From Platycnemis pennipes (taxonomy: Eukaryota > Arthropoda > Insecta > Odonata > Platycnemididae), in NCBI GenBank assembly GCA_933228895.1, contig OW121858.1, positions 27,055,859 through 27,119,858 on the forward strand: a stretch of DNA of 64,000 nucleotides. The letters are read 5' to 3'. The notes under the pieces are model-generated. The model ran no database searches and had not been told where the DNA came from. It saw only the letters and a list, made by a program, of their open reading frames with translations. The translations under genes were made by a program, and so were the position numbers. This document shows, in pieces, positions 47,294-58,129 of the stretch; the first letter of the stretch is position 1, and each line of letters opens with the position of its first letter.

Positions 47294-48669
47294 TGTAACG
47301 GTCCGAGTCCGTTACAGGGTTCCCACTCCTACCTTTTCCGTACTCGCCACCCCAAACCCCCTACCCCACTATCCCCGGCTCCTGTCCCGGCCTTTTGGCC
47401 AGGAATGTGGTTCAGTGTAAATGGTTTGCCTTTTGGAGTGGCTTGCTCCCGCGGGTGTGTGAGTGTGTGGCCTGGGAGGGGCTATTCGACCCCGCTCCAG
47501 GTTGGAGGGAGTGAGTGTTAAAGTGGCCTGCCCCCAAGTGACGTGATGCATCCGTCCTCCCAGTCACGTGACCCCCATCCCACCCCGAGGATTCGGGGAT
47601 ATAAGCGCGGGCGAAGCGCCGCTCGCGGTCTCTTGTCTGGTCTTCTTCGTTGATCCACGGTCTTCTTCATTGGTGAGCGACCGAAGTCTTCTTGCTATTC
47701 TTCATGGATGAGAGACCAGAACATCATTGGTGAGGTAGGGAGAGAGGACACCCGGGCGAGTCTTCGGGAAAGACTTGGGGAACGGACGCAAGTGAAGGAG
47801 CACGGACCGAAGGCTGCAGAGGACTGGCGGCGGCTTGAACGTGGATTCAATTGGCCACTCTTCGCGATTACTCTGTCGCGAAAGCTCGGGACAGCGCCTG
47901 GGCGACACAAGTGACTTCACCATCGTTTCACGCCTCATCCTCAAACACCAGCCTGCACCGGCCGTTGCGTAAGCCACTGTCGCCCCCCCATCTTCGCCCA
48001 TTGTTCTCCCTATTTCCCTCCCAGAACTGTCAGTTTAATTCACGACCGGCGAGCCCAACGTGCATCCATGAGCGTTGCGGGACCTTGGAGGCAACGCTCA
48101 TTCCCATCGCCATATCATGAACCATGTAATGTAACTGTGATAGTCGGCCACGGAGCCGTCATTAATTTCTCATGTCAACCAGTGTCTAAGGTTTTTTTTT
48201 GGTCGATTTTGTTTGCTCGGTCAGTAAATCCGGCCGGAGCCAATTGTTAAGGCTATATTTTTTCTGTTTGCATCCCTTATCATTTTCATTTCATCATTTT
48301 CATTCCCATCCATTTCACTGTGTTTCATCCCTCATTAGTGTCATCGTATAGTGCTCATTTAATGTATTTTGGAGGGAGTTCGTGTCATCCATTTAAGCAC
48401 TAAAGTATTTAATTGCACCCAAGCCACGTGCGTGTATGTGTTTTTTTTCTGTGCCTAATTGGCCATACTCCCACCCCCTCACTCCCAACCTAACCCCCCT
48501 TCACGATCCATTTTATTCTAAATCTTATCTTTTGTGGGTCACCGTCACCCCCACACCGGCTGGGCACGTTGGGGTCCCCCTCGCGAGGGCCTTGCCCCCC
48601 CCGTTTTCGGGAGACGGTATGCCCACGTATGTGGACGCTTGTCTCGGCCAGAAGTGGAGGAGCGTCACA
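47294..48669 (+). repeat. 5' LTR of a Ty3/gypsy-like retrotransposon
   Basis: It begins TGTAACGG and ends GCGTCACA, three bases before a primer-binding site, giving 1376 bp. A TATAAG box lies at 47600-47605 within GC-rich sequence. It is nearly identical to 51551-52526 over the shared part: I count about five substitutions in some 955 bp, plus a small indel near the end of the match. That indicates a young insertion. Confidence 0.85.
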
Positions 48670-48672
48670 TCA

Positions 48673-48690
48673 TGGCGCAGTCGGTAGGAT
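48673..48690 (+). promoter_or_regulatory. Primer-binding site
   Basis: TGGCGCAGTCGGTAGGAT starts with the TGG expected to pair with a tRNA CCA end. It resembles the tRNA-Ser-type primer sites described for Drosophila 17.6/297-type elements. It lies 3 bp beyond the TCACA end of the LTR. Confidence 0.75.
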
Positions 48691-49046
48691 CTAAGGGGAA
48701 CCTTTGGTTTGGGAGGAGATAACTATTGCCCTTATTGGTTCGATTCAAATTTAGATTTTTTGTTGCCCTTAGTCTGTTCTTTTTTCCCTTTTCTATTCGT
48801 GTTGGCGATATTATTTTTGTCGCCCTGTGGGCAGGTTTTTTTTTTTGTCCTTCTCACAGTTTCGTGCGTGGAAGTTCTGGTGTAACATATGGTTGAGATT
48901 TGTGTTTTTTTTTAGTAAGTGTTGGTGAAAGGCGTCGGTACTCGCGGGGCGGCCGCGTTGAGCGCGTGCGAGCGTCACCATTTATTCCGCGTAGAGAGGT
49001 TTCTTTTCGCTTGTGCCGAAGGCATTAGGGTCGCCCCCTGTCAACC

Positions 49047-50504
49047 ATGCCCAAGGGAGAGGGGAAGCCGGACCCGTACATGGAGTATCGGGAGCTAACG
49101 GGGGTAATCACCCTTGACGATTCGTCGAGTGGTGTGATTGAGGACGTCGAATCTTCCCGGCCAGAGGGAGGACGGCCAGAGTCAAGCAGTCCCCAGAAAG
49201 ACCCGATGAATGCGATCATAGCATGGATGGAGAAGGAGAAGGAGGCGAGGGAGAAAAGGGAGAAGGAGAAGGAGGCGAGGGAGAAAAGGGAGGAGGAAAG
49301 ACGGCGTAAGGAGAAGGAGGAGAAGGAGAGTAGGCATAGAGAATGGATGGCGGTCTTGACGCAGAAGTTGGGAGCCTTAGACGGTCGCATCGGCCCATGT
49401 GAAGAGCGTCTCACGGCGCTCGAATGTTCCACGGCCGGGCGGTTCGAGGGGGTGGAGGGACGTATTTCGGGAACCCAGCAATCACTTGCGCAGGTGAAGG
49501 AGCAAACGCGCATCGCGGTAGAAAGGCTGGGCGGTAAGGTGGGGACATTGGAAGAGCTCGCCTGCCGAGCGGATCGGGGGAGCTCATGGGAAGCAGGGTA
49601 TGTTTCGCCCGCTCCAGTCAACCCACCTACCTTTTCCGGGAACGAAACTGTCACTCCCCCGGCTTTTCTGAGAGAAGTAGAAAGGTATTTTCAAATTAGT
49701 GCCATTCCCGAGGCTTACAAAGTGGCTTCTTTCAGGCGTATGTTAAAAGGCAGAGCCAACATCTGGGCGGAAGCATCCCGGAGATCCTTTGAGTCTCTCG
49801 ACTTCGAGGCGTTGAAGAGTAGGTTCCTGGGTATGTTTTGGGACGCGAGGACCAGGGACATTTATAGGGAGAAGGTGTGCGCGGGAACTTATTCCGAGGG
49901 AGGCACGAGCGGCATGCTCGATTATGCTCTGAGAAAGGTAGCTGCCGCGGAAAATTGTGACCCACCTATTGAAGGGGGGCAATTAGTGCGTCTAATAATA
50001 CGACAGCTACCAATCATGACACAAACCCATCTCCTCTCGGCGGGGGAGTTGACATTGGACCAGTTGTGTGAATTATTAAAAGCGTATGACCAGATGAATG
50101 AACAGAGCCGTAGGCGGGACGGAGACAGGGATCGTTTCTCTCGCGGAAATTCGGCCCCCGGAGAAGCAAGAGGAAACAAATCCCCGCCGCACGAGGACAG
50201 GCAGGCGAAGCCGCGAGACATGGGGGCGATTCCAAGACAAGGTCCGCCACGAGTCGGATGCGCGAGCGTAGAGGGAGGAGGCACACGTGGAAGGGAAATG
50301 GGGACTCTCCCAGGGCGAGCGCATAAGTCCAACGATCACTCGGGGCAGCCGGCGGACGCTTCTCGTCCGTTTTGGCCGAATGCAGGGCGGGCGCGCCACG
50401 GGGAGGAGGACCCTCAGGTGAGAAACCCAGCAGACGAGAGAGGAGACTGCCTCCTGGGAAACTTCACGCTTCCGAGCCGGACGGGTCCCGCGCCTCGGAA
50501 GTGA
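49047..50504 (+). CDS. gag: Retrotransposon Gag
   Basis: This is an intact frame of 485 residues. The N-terminus is acidic and S/P-rich. Residues about 60-100 form a highly charged coiled coil with repeated KEKEAREKRE. Residues about 190-350 resemble the retrotransposon Gag capsid region (FLREVERYFQ, 'MLKGRANIWAEASRRSFESL', LRKVAAAENCDP). The tail is basic and G/P-rich, with no CCHC zinc knuckle visible. It would form the particle that packages element RNA in the cytoplasm. The ATG at 49047 is the first of the long frame and lies about 360 bp after the primer site. The frame overlaps the pol frame by 133 bp and ends in TGA right after a frameshift stem-loop. Confidence 0.82.
   Translation: MPKGEGKPDPYMEYRELTGVITLDDSSSGVIEDVESSRPEGGRPESSSPQKDPMNAIIAWMEKEKEAREKREKEKEAREKREEERRRKEKEEKESRHREWMAVLTQKLGALDGRIGPCEERLTALECSTAGRFEGVEGRISGTQQSLAQVKEQTRIAVERLGGKVGTLEELACRADRGSSWEAGYVSPAPVNPPTFSGNETVTPPAFLREVERYFQISAIPEAYKVASFRRMLKGRANIWAEASRRSFESLDFEALKSRFLGMFWDARTRDIYREKVCAGTYSEGGTSGMLDYALRKVAAAENCDPPIEGGQLVRLIIRQLPIMTQTHLLSAGELTLDQLCELLKAYDQMNEQSRRRDGDRDRFSRGNSAPGEARGNKSPPHEDRQAKPRDMGAIPRQGPPRVGCASVEGGGTRGREMGTLPGRAHKSNDHSGQPADASRPFWPNAGRARHGEEDPQVRNPADERGDCLLGNFTLPSRTGPAPRK
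50456..50504 (+). promoter_or_regulatory. -1 ribosomal frameshift signal between gag and pol
   Basis: The heptamer GGGAAAC at 50456-50462 is in the correct register (G GGA AAC in the Gag frame). A six-base spacer follows, then an 8 bp perfect stem: CTTCCGAG at 50469-50476 with CTCGGAAG at 50494-50501. Its loop contains a further GGAC/GTCC pairing. The Gag stop TGA follows at once. A -1 slip on the heptamer enters the frame that carries the protease. Heptamer, spacer length and stem match the standard model of programmed -1 frameshifting. Confidence 0.8.
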
Positions 50505-51175
50505 GAGAGTCAGTATGCGCCCCAATTATTGCCGCATATTACCTCGAAGGGAACCCGGTTGGAGATCTTATGCATGAACAGGAGGGTGTGGACCCAGGTA
50601 GACGCTTGTGCCCAGAAATCGAGATGGCGTGTGGCGGAATTAACTTTCGAGCCTTGATCGATACGGGGAGTGAGGCGTCTGCCATTAGCGAGGAATCGCT
50701 CCAACAGATAATGGATCGCGGGACCGATATACCGTTGCTACCCGTGAGAAAGACGCACTTAATCTGCGCGAACAAAAGGAAGTCACAACCGATAACCAAG
50801 CAGGCGATGATTCCTTTCACCGCGTTCGGTCAGGAAATGGATGTAACGTGCCTGGTCGTGCGTAACCTCATGAGGGAGCTGTCTCGGTGGTTCCGGACTT
50901 ACTGTTCGGAAGATCATGTGAAGTGGGTCGAATTGTTGCCTTGGGTTAATCGGTGGTTCAATGCACTTACCCACGAAAGCACGGGATTCACCCCCACCGA
51001 AGTTCATTTCGGTCGCAAGGCTAGGCGAGAGTTGGATGACGGTTTGAATATCCCCGGGCGGGAAGATAAGCCTCAAGAAGAGGTTATTCATCTTTGCCTG
51101 CAAAGGCTGGAAAGTGAAGGGCGCAAACGCAAAAAAAAATCAGAAAGGAAACATAATTGGGTTTCAAGTTGGTAA
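50462..51175 (+). pseudogene. pol: Shortened Pol: protease joined to integrase C-part
   Basis: The frame is open from 50372 but would be entered by -1 frameshift near 50462. It carries the aspartic protease motif ALIDTGSEASAIS (about 50650-50690) and ends the protease with CLVVRNLM. It then passes directly, near 50875, into integrase: 'RELSRWFRTYC', 'ALTHESTGFTPTEVHFGRKA'. Reverse transcriptase, RNase H and the catalytic integrase core are absent, so a large in-frame internal deletion has occurred. An A-run near 51130 ends this frame early; the integrase tail continues in another frame. The element cannot mobilise itself. Confidence 0.8.
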
Positions 51176-51377
51176 CCGCGTGCTCTTGAGGACGCCGCGC
51201 GTGTCCGACGCGCGCCTTAATCTGTTTCACAAATTCTTCCATCTGTACACTGGACCCTTCACAATTTCCAAATTATCAGGCCCAAATGCTTGCTATCTGG
51301 AGGATGCTAGCAACAAAGAGATTGGGATTTATAATTTCGGCAATTTGAAGCTATATCACGAACCAATATTGGTGTAG
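51114..51377 (+). pseudogene. Integrase C-terminal domain, shifted frame
   Basis: The frame contains GFQVGNRVLLRTPR, 'FHLYTGPFTISKLSGPNACY' and LEDASNKE, the GPY/F-type C-terminal domain of Ty3/gypsy integrases, which helps bind target DNA. It follows on from the previous frame after a shift in the adenine run at about 51130, the kind of slippage expected in a homopolymer. Confidence 0.75.
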
Positions 51378-51537
51378 GTTTCGCGGTATTGGTTTTTGTC
51401 TAATTTTTTTTTGTCATTTACGCGAGTCGCGTTTACTGTTTTTTCTTTTGGGGTTTCGTGTTTTTTTTTTGACGCGCCTTATTTTGGCATTAATAAACTG
51501 TGAAGCCGTCTCTTCATTCGAGACCGCCTCCACAGTT

Positions 51538-51550
51538 TAGGGAGGGGCTA
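51538..51550 (+). promoter_or_regulatory. Polypurine tract
   Basis: TAGGGAGGGGCTA directly precedes the TGTAACGG start of the 3' LTR, the position of the plus-strand primer in LTR elements. Confidence 0.65.
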
Positions 51551-52526
51551 TGTAACGGTCCGAGTCCGTTACAGGGTTCCCACTCCTACCTTTTCCGCAC
51601 TCGCCACCCCAAACCCCCTACCCCACTATCCCCGGCTCCTGTCCCGGCCTTTTGGCCAGGAATGTGGTTCAGTGTAAATGGTTTGCCTTTTGGAGTGGCT
51701 TGCTCCCGCGGGTGTGTGAGTGTGTGGCCTGGGAGGGGCTATTCGACCCCGCTCCAGGTTGGAGGGAGTGAGTGTTAAAGTGGCCTGCCCCCAAGTGACG
51801 TGATGCACCCGTCCTCCCAGTCACGTGACCCCCATCCCACCCCGAGGATTCGGGGATATAAGCGCGGGCGAAGCGCCGCTCGCGGTCTCTTGTCTGGTCT
51901 TCTTCGTTGATCCACGGTCTTCTTCATTGGTGAGCGACCGAAGTCTTCTTGCTATTCTTCATGGATGAGAGACCAGAACATCATTGGTGAGGTAGGGAGA
52001 GAGGACACCCGGGCGAGTCTTCGGGAAAGACTTGGGGAACGGACGCAAGTGAAGGAGTACGGACCGAAGGCTGCAGAGGACTGGCGGCGGCTTGAACGAG
52101 GATTCGATTGGCCACTCTTCGCGATTACTCTGTCGCGAAAGCTCGGGACAGCGCCTGGGCGACACAAGTGACTTCACCATCGTTTCACGCCTCATCCTCA
52201 AACACCAGCCTGCACCGGCCGTTGCGTAAGCCACTGTCGCCCCCCCATCTTCGCCCATTGTTCTCCCTATTTCCCTCCCAGAACTGTCAGTTTAATTCAC
52301 GACCGGCGAGCCCAACGTGCATCCATGAGCGTTGCGGGACCTTGGAGGCAACGCTCATTCCCATCGCCATATCATGAACCATGTAATGTAACTGTGATAG
52401 TCGGCCACGGAGCCGTCATTAATTTCTCATGTCAACCAGTGTCTAAGGTTTTTTTTTGGTCGATTTTGTTTGCTCGGTCAGTAAATCCGGCCGGAGCCAA
52501 TTGTTGAGCCAATTGCTATATTTTTT
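51551..52526 (+). repeat. 3' LTR, truncated
   Basis: It is collinear with 47294-48264 from TGTAACGG to CTATATTTTTT, including a TATAAG box at 51857-51862. The similarity ends near 52526, so the last 400 bp of the LTR, with its expected CA end, are missing. No target duplication can be tested at this side. Confidence 0.82.
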
Positions 52527-52930
52527 ACCAGCATTTATTGCCACTTTCAGGATGTCTTTTCATATGTAAGTAAGCCATTAATGTAGAGAGATCTAATGTA
52601 ATGTCCCATTAGAGAGCCCTTCACATATGCATTAAGATTCGCAGAAGCAACATCATCATTCATCTATACTGCCTAATCTTGTTATACGTTTGCAGCCTAA
52701 TTCTCCTATCAGCTAACCTCTTCATATTTACAAATTTCTTCTCTTTTACAATTGTCAGCACTTGCTCTATGTATGTCATTTGAAGCCTAAATTTTCAATT
52801 CTTTGTGTTCACTTGTCCCTCAGTGATTGTGTTCATCAAGCCATGTCTCATGATACAGCCGATTTAATTGCCCATAGATACATCACATACGTACATTACA
52901 CCAGTATTTAGGGTGTCTCCTTAGAGGGTG
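52527..52930. other. Spacer, nothing recognised
   Basis: AT-rich sequence following the truncated LTR. Confidence 0.35.
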
Positions 52931-53280
52931 GTCATGAGATAGCCATCTCATTTGCACGGAAGAAAAATGGGTGTTGTCATGGAAAATATATTATTTCCCC
53001 CGACTCATCTGTGAGGCAATCAAGATTGAGAAATGGCCGGAGAATTTCAACTGTGACAAAGGGCATTTGACTGAGTGCCACATGGAAACAATTGCTTTGG
53101 AAGGAAAGATGCAGGGTCAACAACTCAAGGTAGCCAACCTAAACATCCATAGCAGCCGAAGGAGGGGGAGGGGGGAAGTGGTCAACTGTAACTCTCCCCT
53201 GGGTGATTGACATCACCGGACATACACGGATTGAGATGGAGGAAGGGGGACCCCCTCCACAATAAATACCAGGAAGAAGA
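52930..53280 (+). pseudogene. Possible Penelope-like element tail
   Basis: A frame at 52971-53210 begins WKIYYFPRLICEAIKIEKWP-like residues followed by ENFNCDKGHLTE. This resembles the (Y/F)PR..REAIEI.K.P.NFNR.DG..LS segment at the C-terminal end of Penelope-like retroelements with a GIY-YIG domain. Only about 30 residues support this, and no polymerase is present. Confidence 0.35.
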
Positions 53281-55235
53281 TGAATAATTTTAATTCACCG
53301 TGAAGATGCATCTTCACGCATGCGTCCTGGAAAGGCTGCGAAAGCTTGGTCGACAAGGTGCCACACACAGCTGCTCCCTAAATGACTGATGCAATACATG
53401 AGATCAGTTTGAACAAGCTGGCTAAATAGGTAAAAGGGATGGGGAGGGTTAGCTAAAAAATGAAATATTTAGTGTTTGAGTACTTTGCAAATTTTCTGGC
53501 AATTTTAAATCAAAAACAATTATCCTTGCCCAGAATACAAAATTCAGTTTTTTCCCTTCCAATTTTATTTCTCTCGATCTCATGGAAACATTATTTCTAA
53601 TTTAATTTTGTTTAAGGAATAAAGCCTGCAGGAGAGAAAAACGAACTCTCCATAATTTCTTATGGACTCCATTTGGAGTCAATCCCTTTACTTTTGGAGT
53701 TAAAATTCAAGTTTTTAGGGGCATGAGATCTGCTGCTCACTCACTTCTGGCACCCTAAAGCCACAATATATGAATTTTTGAAAGAATCATTAGGGCCGTT
53801 CTCAAAATAAATATCCCTTAGTTTAACACAATAAAACTATTTGAAATTTCCCTACATGAAAATGTGTTTATTCTGAAATTTTGTAACATAGGTGAATACA
53901 TATAATGGAAGTATGGATATTTCAGCAAAAATATATGCATTTTTATGAACTTGTATGGATGACAAATCTTTTGTTTCATTCTGATGCAAACAGATTTGGT
54001 TATATCTCATAACTGGATGAGATTTTGGAATAATTACAAACCGAGCATATTTGTAAAGTGCATCATCATACATCTAGCAAAATAGTTTTTATTCCACAAA
54101 AGGATGGAGAAATTATGGAAGAAGACTGGTGATGAAAATGAAGCTGACATGAACAGTCTAACTCCAAGTCAGATTGCAAGTGGAGATAAGTAATGGAAAT
54201 GCACATCCTTGGAATGAGATCAGACTAACTACATTCCTCTTATTGATGAATTCAATTTTAGTATGATGGTTATTTCTCTTCTCAGGTCAGATATTATGTT
54301 ATTGGAATACAGCTTTCTAGTTGCTCATGACTCCATTATGGGAACCTATATGAGAGGCAATTCTTCCCAGGAAAAAAGTAAGGTTATCTTTGAAGAGAGA
54401 GAGATATCAGTAAAATATGGAGATTTTGAAGAACAGGTGACAAAGGAACATGCATCTAGTATTTTTCAACTGGATTGCTTTGCATCAGTATTTGGAAATT
54501 TAATTATTTTACTTGGCATAAGGATTTCTAATTTATATGCACATAAACAAAATCATGTGCTGAACCTTTCTACTGAAGAAGTGAGAGTTAGCATGTTGTT
54601 GCTTCAGGGTTACCCTACTGCTAAGTGCTTGAAAATTTGTTGAGTGTTTGAGTTGGAAAACCATGGCCAACACATGCACAACTCTAGTTTTAAACTGCAT
54701 TAAATTTGAGTCATGAATCTCTCTAGGGTAATAGTCATGAGAATCTGCACAATACATCTTCTAGGGCCTACCTGCGTGCAGCAATGGAATAGAGGGCGGC
54801 ACTTTCAGCAGGAGGCACACCTTGGAGACAATTATTGCCTGCCACAGGACACCATTAATGCCCTCCAATCTGTTCAATTTATAGAGGAAGGTCAAACTGC
54901 GGAAGGGGGAGAAGGGAGCCCCCCTGCTGGACTGCGCCATGGTCTTTCAGGGCCCACAAAGGCCAGAGCTCTTCTGCAGTCCAGGCCTTTAAAAATTTGC
55001 CTCAGGACAGCTTTATCAAAAATTTTAAAAACTCTGTCTCCGAAGTGGTAAGATTTTATTTTGTAGGACCACCAGGTGACTTTTTGTATTGTTTTTGGGC
55101 TAATCTCAACAGTTTCATACTCACTTATTTATTCTACATACTCAGTTGAGATCACAAATAACTTGACTTTTAGGAATATCTGGACACATATGGTGACCAC
55201 TCATTTTTTCAGTCTTTACATAATACAGTGCAACC
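53280..55235. other. No recognised gene
   Basis: A 126-codon frame at 54263-54643 and a 112-codon frame at 54713-55051 show no domain I know. They might include 5' exons of the YqaJ-domain gene that ends at 57585, but no motif confirms it. Confidence 0.3.
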
Positions 55236-55238
55236 TCT

Positions 55239-55735
55239 TTAACTCCTTAGCTGCGGCAAAGGTACATGTACCTATTCTCGGGCAACTACGGGAGAAACGT
55301 TCTTGCATGTGTGACCGTGTCCTGCATCCAGGGCCCAGAGCCCCTTCTTACTTTTACGACCCCAACTCTTTGTTTGCGGAGGGGACCCATTTGCCACCCT
55401 CCCTCTTCATGTAACCCGGTCCCTCCCCCACCCTTTAGGGTTCGCTTTCCAATGCCAAGATCTTTCCCTCCTTACGCTCGCGAAGTGAGTTTCAGTGGTC
55501 ATAGTTGTCTTACATTTGTGTCCGGCAACATTACAAACCCTCGTCTTGTGATTTCCACTTTTTGCGTGTTTAAGAAGTTATTCGCCTTTATGATGGCCAA
55601 TGGATGTCATCCTTGCAATGCATAGACGGAAAGCTATTGGTGACGAACAAGTCCTTGATATTTTGTTTCATTCCGATAGTGAGAAAGATAATTTTTCTGA
55701 ATCGTCTAAATGAAAATGCGTTTAACCCTTTCGCG
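55239..55735 (+). pseudogene. Possible 5' fragment of a piggyBac-like element
   Basis: TTAA at 55239-55242 is followed by CTCCTTAGCTGCGGC, a plausible terminus. At about 55613-55710 there is a frame reading HRRKAIGDEQVLDILFHSDS and then EKDNFSESS, which resembles the acidic N-terminus of piggyBac-like transposases. The frame is then cut by the element at 55736-57159. The other end was not found. Confidence 0.35.
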
Positions 55736-57159
55736 CCGGAGTCCTACGCAGGAAAATGCTTTCCTTCTCACGGGTTCCTCTAGAATATTTTTCCACTCCG
55801 TGTACAGAGCTCTCTTGAAGCAAGGCATCGAGCAGGTATTTCTTTCCCCCGCTTTGGGACCGGACCCAGTTGGGTTCCCGACCCTTTCCTCGGCCACGGA
55901 CCAGAGATTATCTTCGCCCTTTTCCAAATGAGAACCCACCTCGGCCTGTGTCCGCGGTCAACTATTTTTAATACAGTGATTTTTGTTAAATAAATAATAG
56001 TAAGACTTTAAGTGGGGGTTAATACAGAAATAAATTCCCATTGTTATAAATACCATTTAGAGATTTTAAACGAAATTCTAATGTTAATATTAAGATATTT
56101 AGCACAATAGACATAATAGCAATGGTTACAATAATAATTATTTCTGTTGTTTCGCAATAGAAGACGTCCGCGCATTATCCAACCATACCCGTGCTTTATA
56201 TAAGCACATGCACTTTTATTGGTGCTATACCTTCATCAGGAAACATTTTTATGTAAATATATTCGCAATGGTAGCGCGAGATAGATTTTTCTGCCTAGCA
56301 ATTATATATTGTACCTCCAAATATTCCATCACGCGCGCATGCGGTTTTCTTCTAATTTTATAATAAATGATTACAACATAATGATCACTCTTAGCCGCAT
56401 AACACAGAACAAATTTGAATGCTTTTCAGCTTGAAAGATACTTTTTATAGCTGAATGGCAGTTACACCAAAAAGATTCAGTTACAAGAAAGTAAAGTTTA
56501 TTGACTGCTAATGAATTAGCATAAACCACACCCTCTGCGGGATTTTCAACCTATAATGTACATATAATAGATTTCACGGTATGTTGCGTGGTATTACCAT
56601 TACAGTTGTTTTCCAATATATGTTCATAAACAAGTAAAACGAAGAGAAAATTATTGGTACTACCTTATCGTCAAATCATAAAAAAACATACGTCTTAGCT
56701 CCTCACTGCAATGAAAAATTCTCCCAAATCGGTTTGAATCTCATTGACAGGTGAACTCTCTTAATAATAACGTTAGAGTTCCGTTTAAAATTTCTAGAGA
56801 TTCAAAAAAACGTAAGGAATTAACATCTGGAACTCAATAATGCAATTTAGAAACAAATATTATTTTGGTTTTCCCACTGCATAAACAAACAAGTGACCGC
56901 GAACAACCGCCGAGTGTGAGGCTCGCGCTGCGAAGAAGGGTCGAGATAATCCCCGTCTCTAAGCCGAGGAAGGGTCTTCAGAGCCGCGAGGAAGGGTCCT
57001 TTATGACACCTTGGACCTTTTCTGCCTACCTGGCCCTAGCGACGTTTCAAGACGCCCTTCGTTCTCTTGCGTAGAAAAATCTGCGGCGTTTATAGACGGC
57101 CTTGGTTCACAGTAGTGAAAAATCAGCTGCGTTTATAAACGGCGTTCGTAGCGAAAGGG
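55736..57159. mobile_element. Non-autonomous piggyBac-type element, CCCTTTCGCG family, copy 3
   Basis: The 1424 bp unit starts CCCTTTCGCGCCGGAG and ends GTAGCGAAAGGG, with TTAA at 55732-55735 and 57160-57163. It is collinear with copy 2 along its full length with scattered substitutions and short indels. No transposase is encoded. Confidence 0.88.
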
Positions 57160-57279
57160 TTAAAAAAATAAATTTTTTAACGCGTTTTCAAAAATACAAG
57201 TATTAAAAATGAATGTTTACCTTAATTTAATCTACTTCCCCTAAGAAACCATAGTTTCATTCAGTGTTCTAAATTTCAG

Positions 57280-57585
57280 GTATTCAAGGATGACTTTGTG
57301 GTGGAGGTGAAATGTCCCACAAGTGAAAAGGCTATCAAAAAGTATGTTGATAATTGCACATTGAAAAATAGATATACAGCCCAAATTCAATTGCAGATGT
57401 TGATGGCTGGGAAAGACAAAGGTTTGTTTTGTGTGGCACATCCTGACTTTGAAGTGAGTAAGAAGGTGGACACTCTGTGGGAAAACTTCGATAAAACTTA
57501 TGTGGAAAATGAAATAGAAAATGCCAAACTGTTTTGGAAAAGAGGTATTCTGCCTAAAGTTTTCCTTTCTTGTCAACACCATTAA
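57280..57585 (+). CDS. YqaJ-type nuclease domain, last exon
   Basis: After a good acceptor (AAATTTCAG) the frame reads VFKDDFVVEVKCPTSEKA through LKNRYTAQIQLQMLMAGKDK and GLFCVAHPDF to TYVENEIENAKLFWKRGILP, and ends in TAA. The VEVKCP lysine motif and the Y-x-AQ-x-Q-x-QM segment are typical of YqaJ/lambda-exonuclease-like domains in arthropod transposon proteins. The fold belongs to the PD-(D/E)xK nucleases. The upstream part with the first catalytic Asp must lie in earlier exons, not identified here. A YqaJ protein is the second gene of ISL2EU-type transposons, and the THAP-DDE transposase pseudogene faces it from the other side. The last exon is intact; the state of the rest is unknown. Confidence 0.7.
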   Translation, partial: VFKDDFVVEVKCPTSEKAIKKYVDNCTLKNRYTAQIQLQMLMAGKDKGLFCVAHPDFEVSKKVDTLWENFDKTYVENEIENAKLFWKRGILPKVFLSCQHH

Positions 57586-57589
57586 AGTT

Positions 57590-58125
57590 TTCTTACTAGC
57601 CATTTCCTAAATAGCTCTGTATGGATATGCTCATGACATTTGAAATAAGAATGTGAATATCATTGTTATGCTGAAAGCTGCTCTTCAAATAAACTCAGTA
57701 GTTTATTCTGATTTATTGACTACATATTTGCATTTGGTTATTCTCTAGAAATATTTATCTTTAGGCAATGGCCAAGCTCTACTGAATAGTTCATGAGCTG
57801 TTGTTTCTGCTATATAATATTATCTGATATTTGAACTTTTTCTTTCAGTCCTGAAGAGAATTCAATCCTTTTCTCCCCTTTCACTCACCCCTAGGAATTA
57901 TTACAAATAGTTATGGCTCTATTTGTTTTTTTATGTTGTTTCATTGATGGTTAAGATAGTTATTTTGGCATAAATGTTTCTGCTTACTTGTATATTGGTG
58001 TGCTGATCACATAAAATTGAACTTTTTAGATATCAGACACGTCTCTAAATGTAAAGTTTACATGAATTGGTTTTGCATTAACTCTACAGGCAACTCAATT
58101 GCGGCAAATTTATTGCAAAACTCTT
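57590..58125. other. 3' flank of the YqaJ exon, no further gene
   Basis: AATAAA-like signals occur near 57689, a plausible polyadenylation site for the YqaJ exon about 105 bp after its stop. Confidence 0.4.
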
Positions 58126-58129
58126 TCCT

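Noticed and set aside
47702..48001. Open frames of 60-99 codons found at matching positions in both LTRs (also 51959-52258)
   Set aside because: They lie in the GC-rich LTR on both strands, and their conservation simply reflects the near-identity of the two LTRs.
49025..49654. 209-codon minus-strand frame opposite gag
   Set aside because: Shadow frame of the gag coding sequence: serine-rich and antisense to a codon-biased GC-rich gene.
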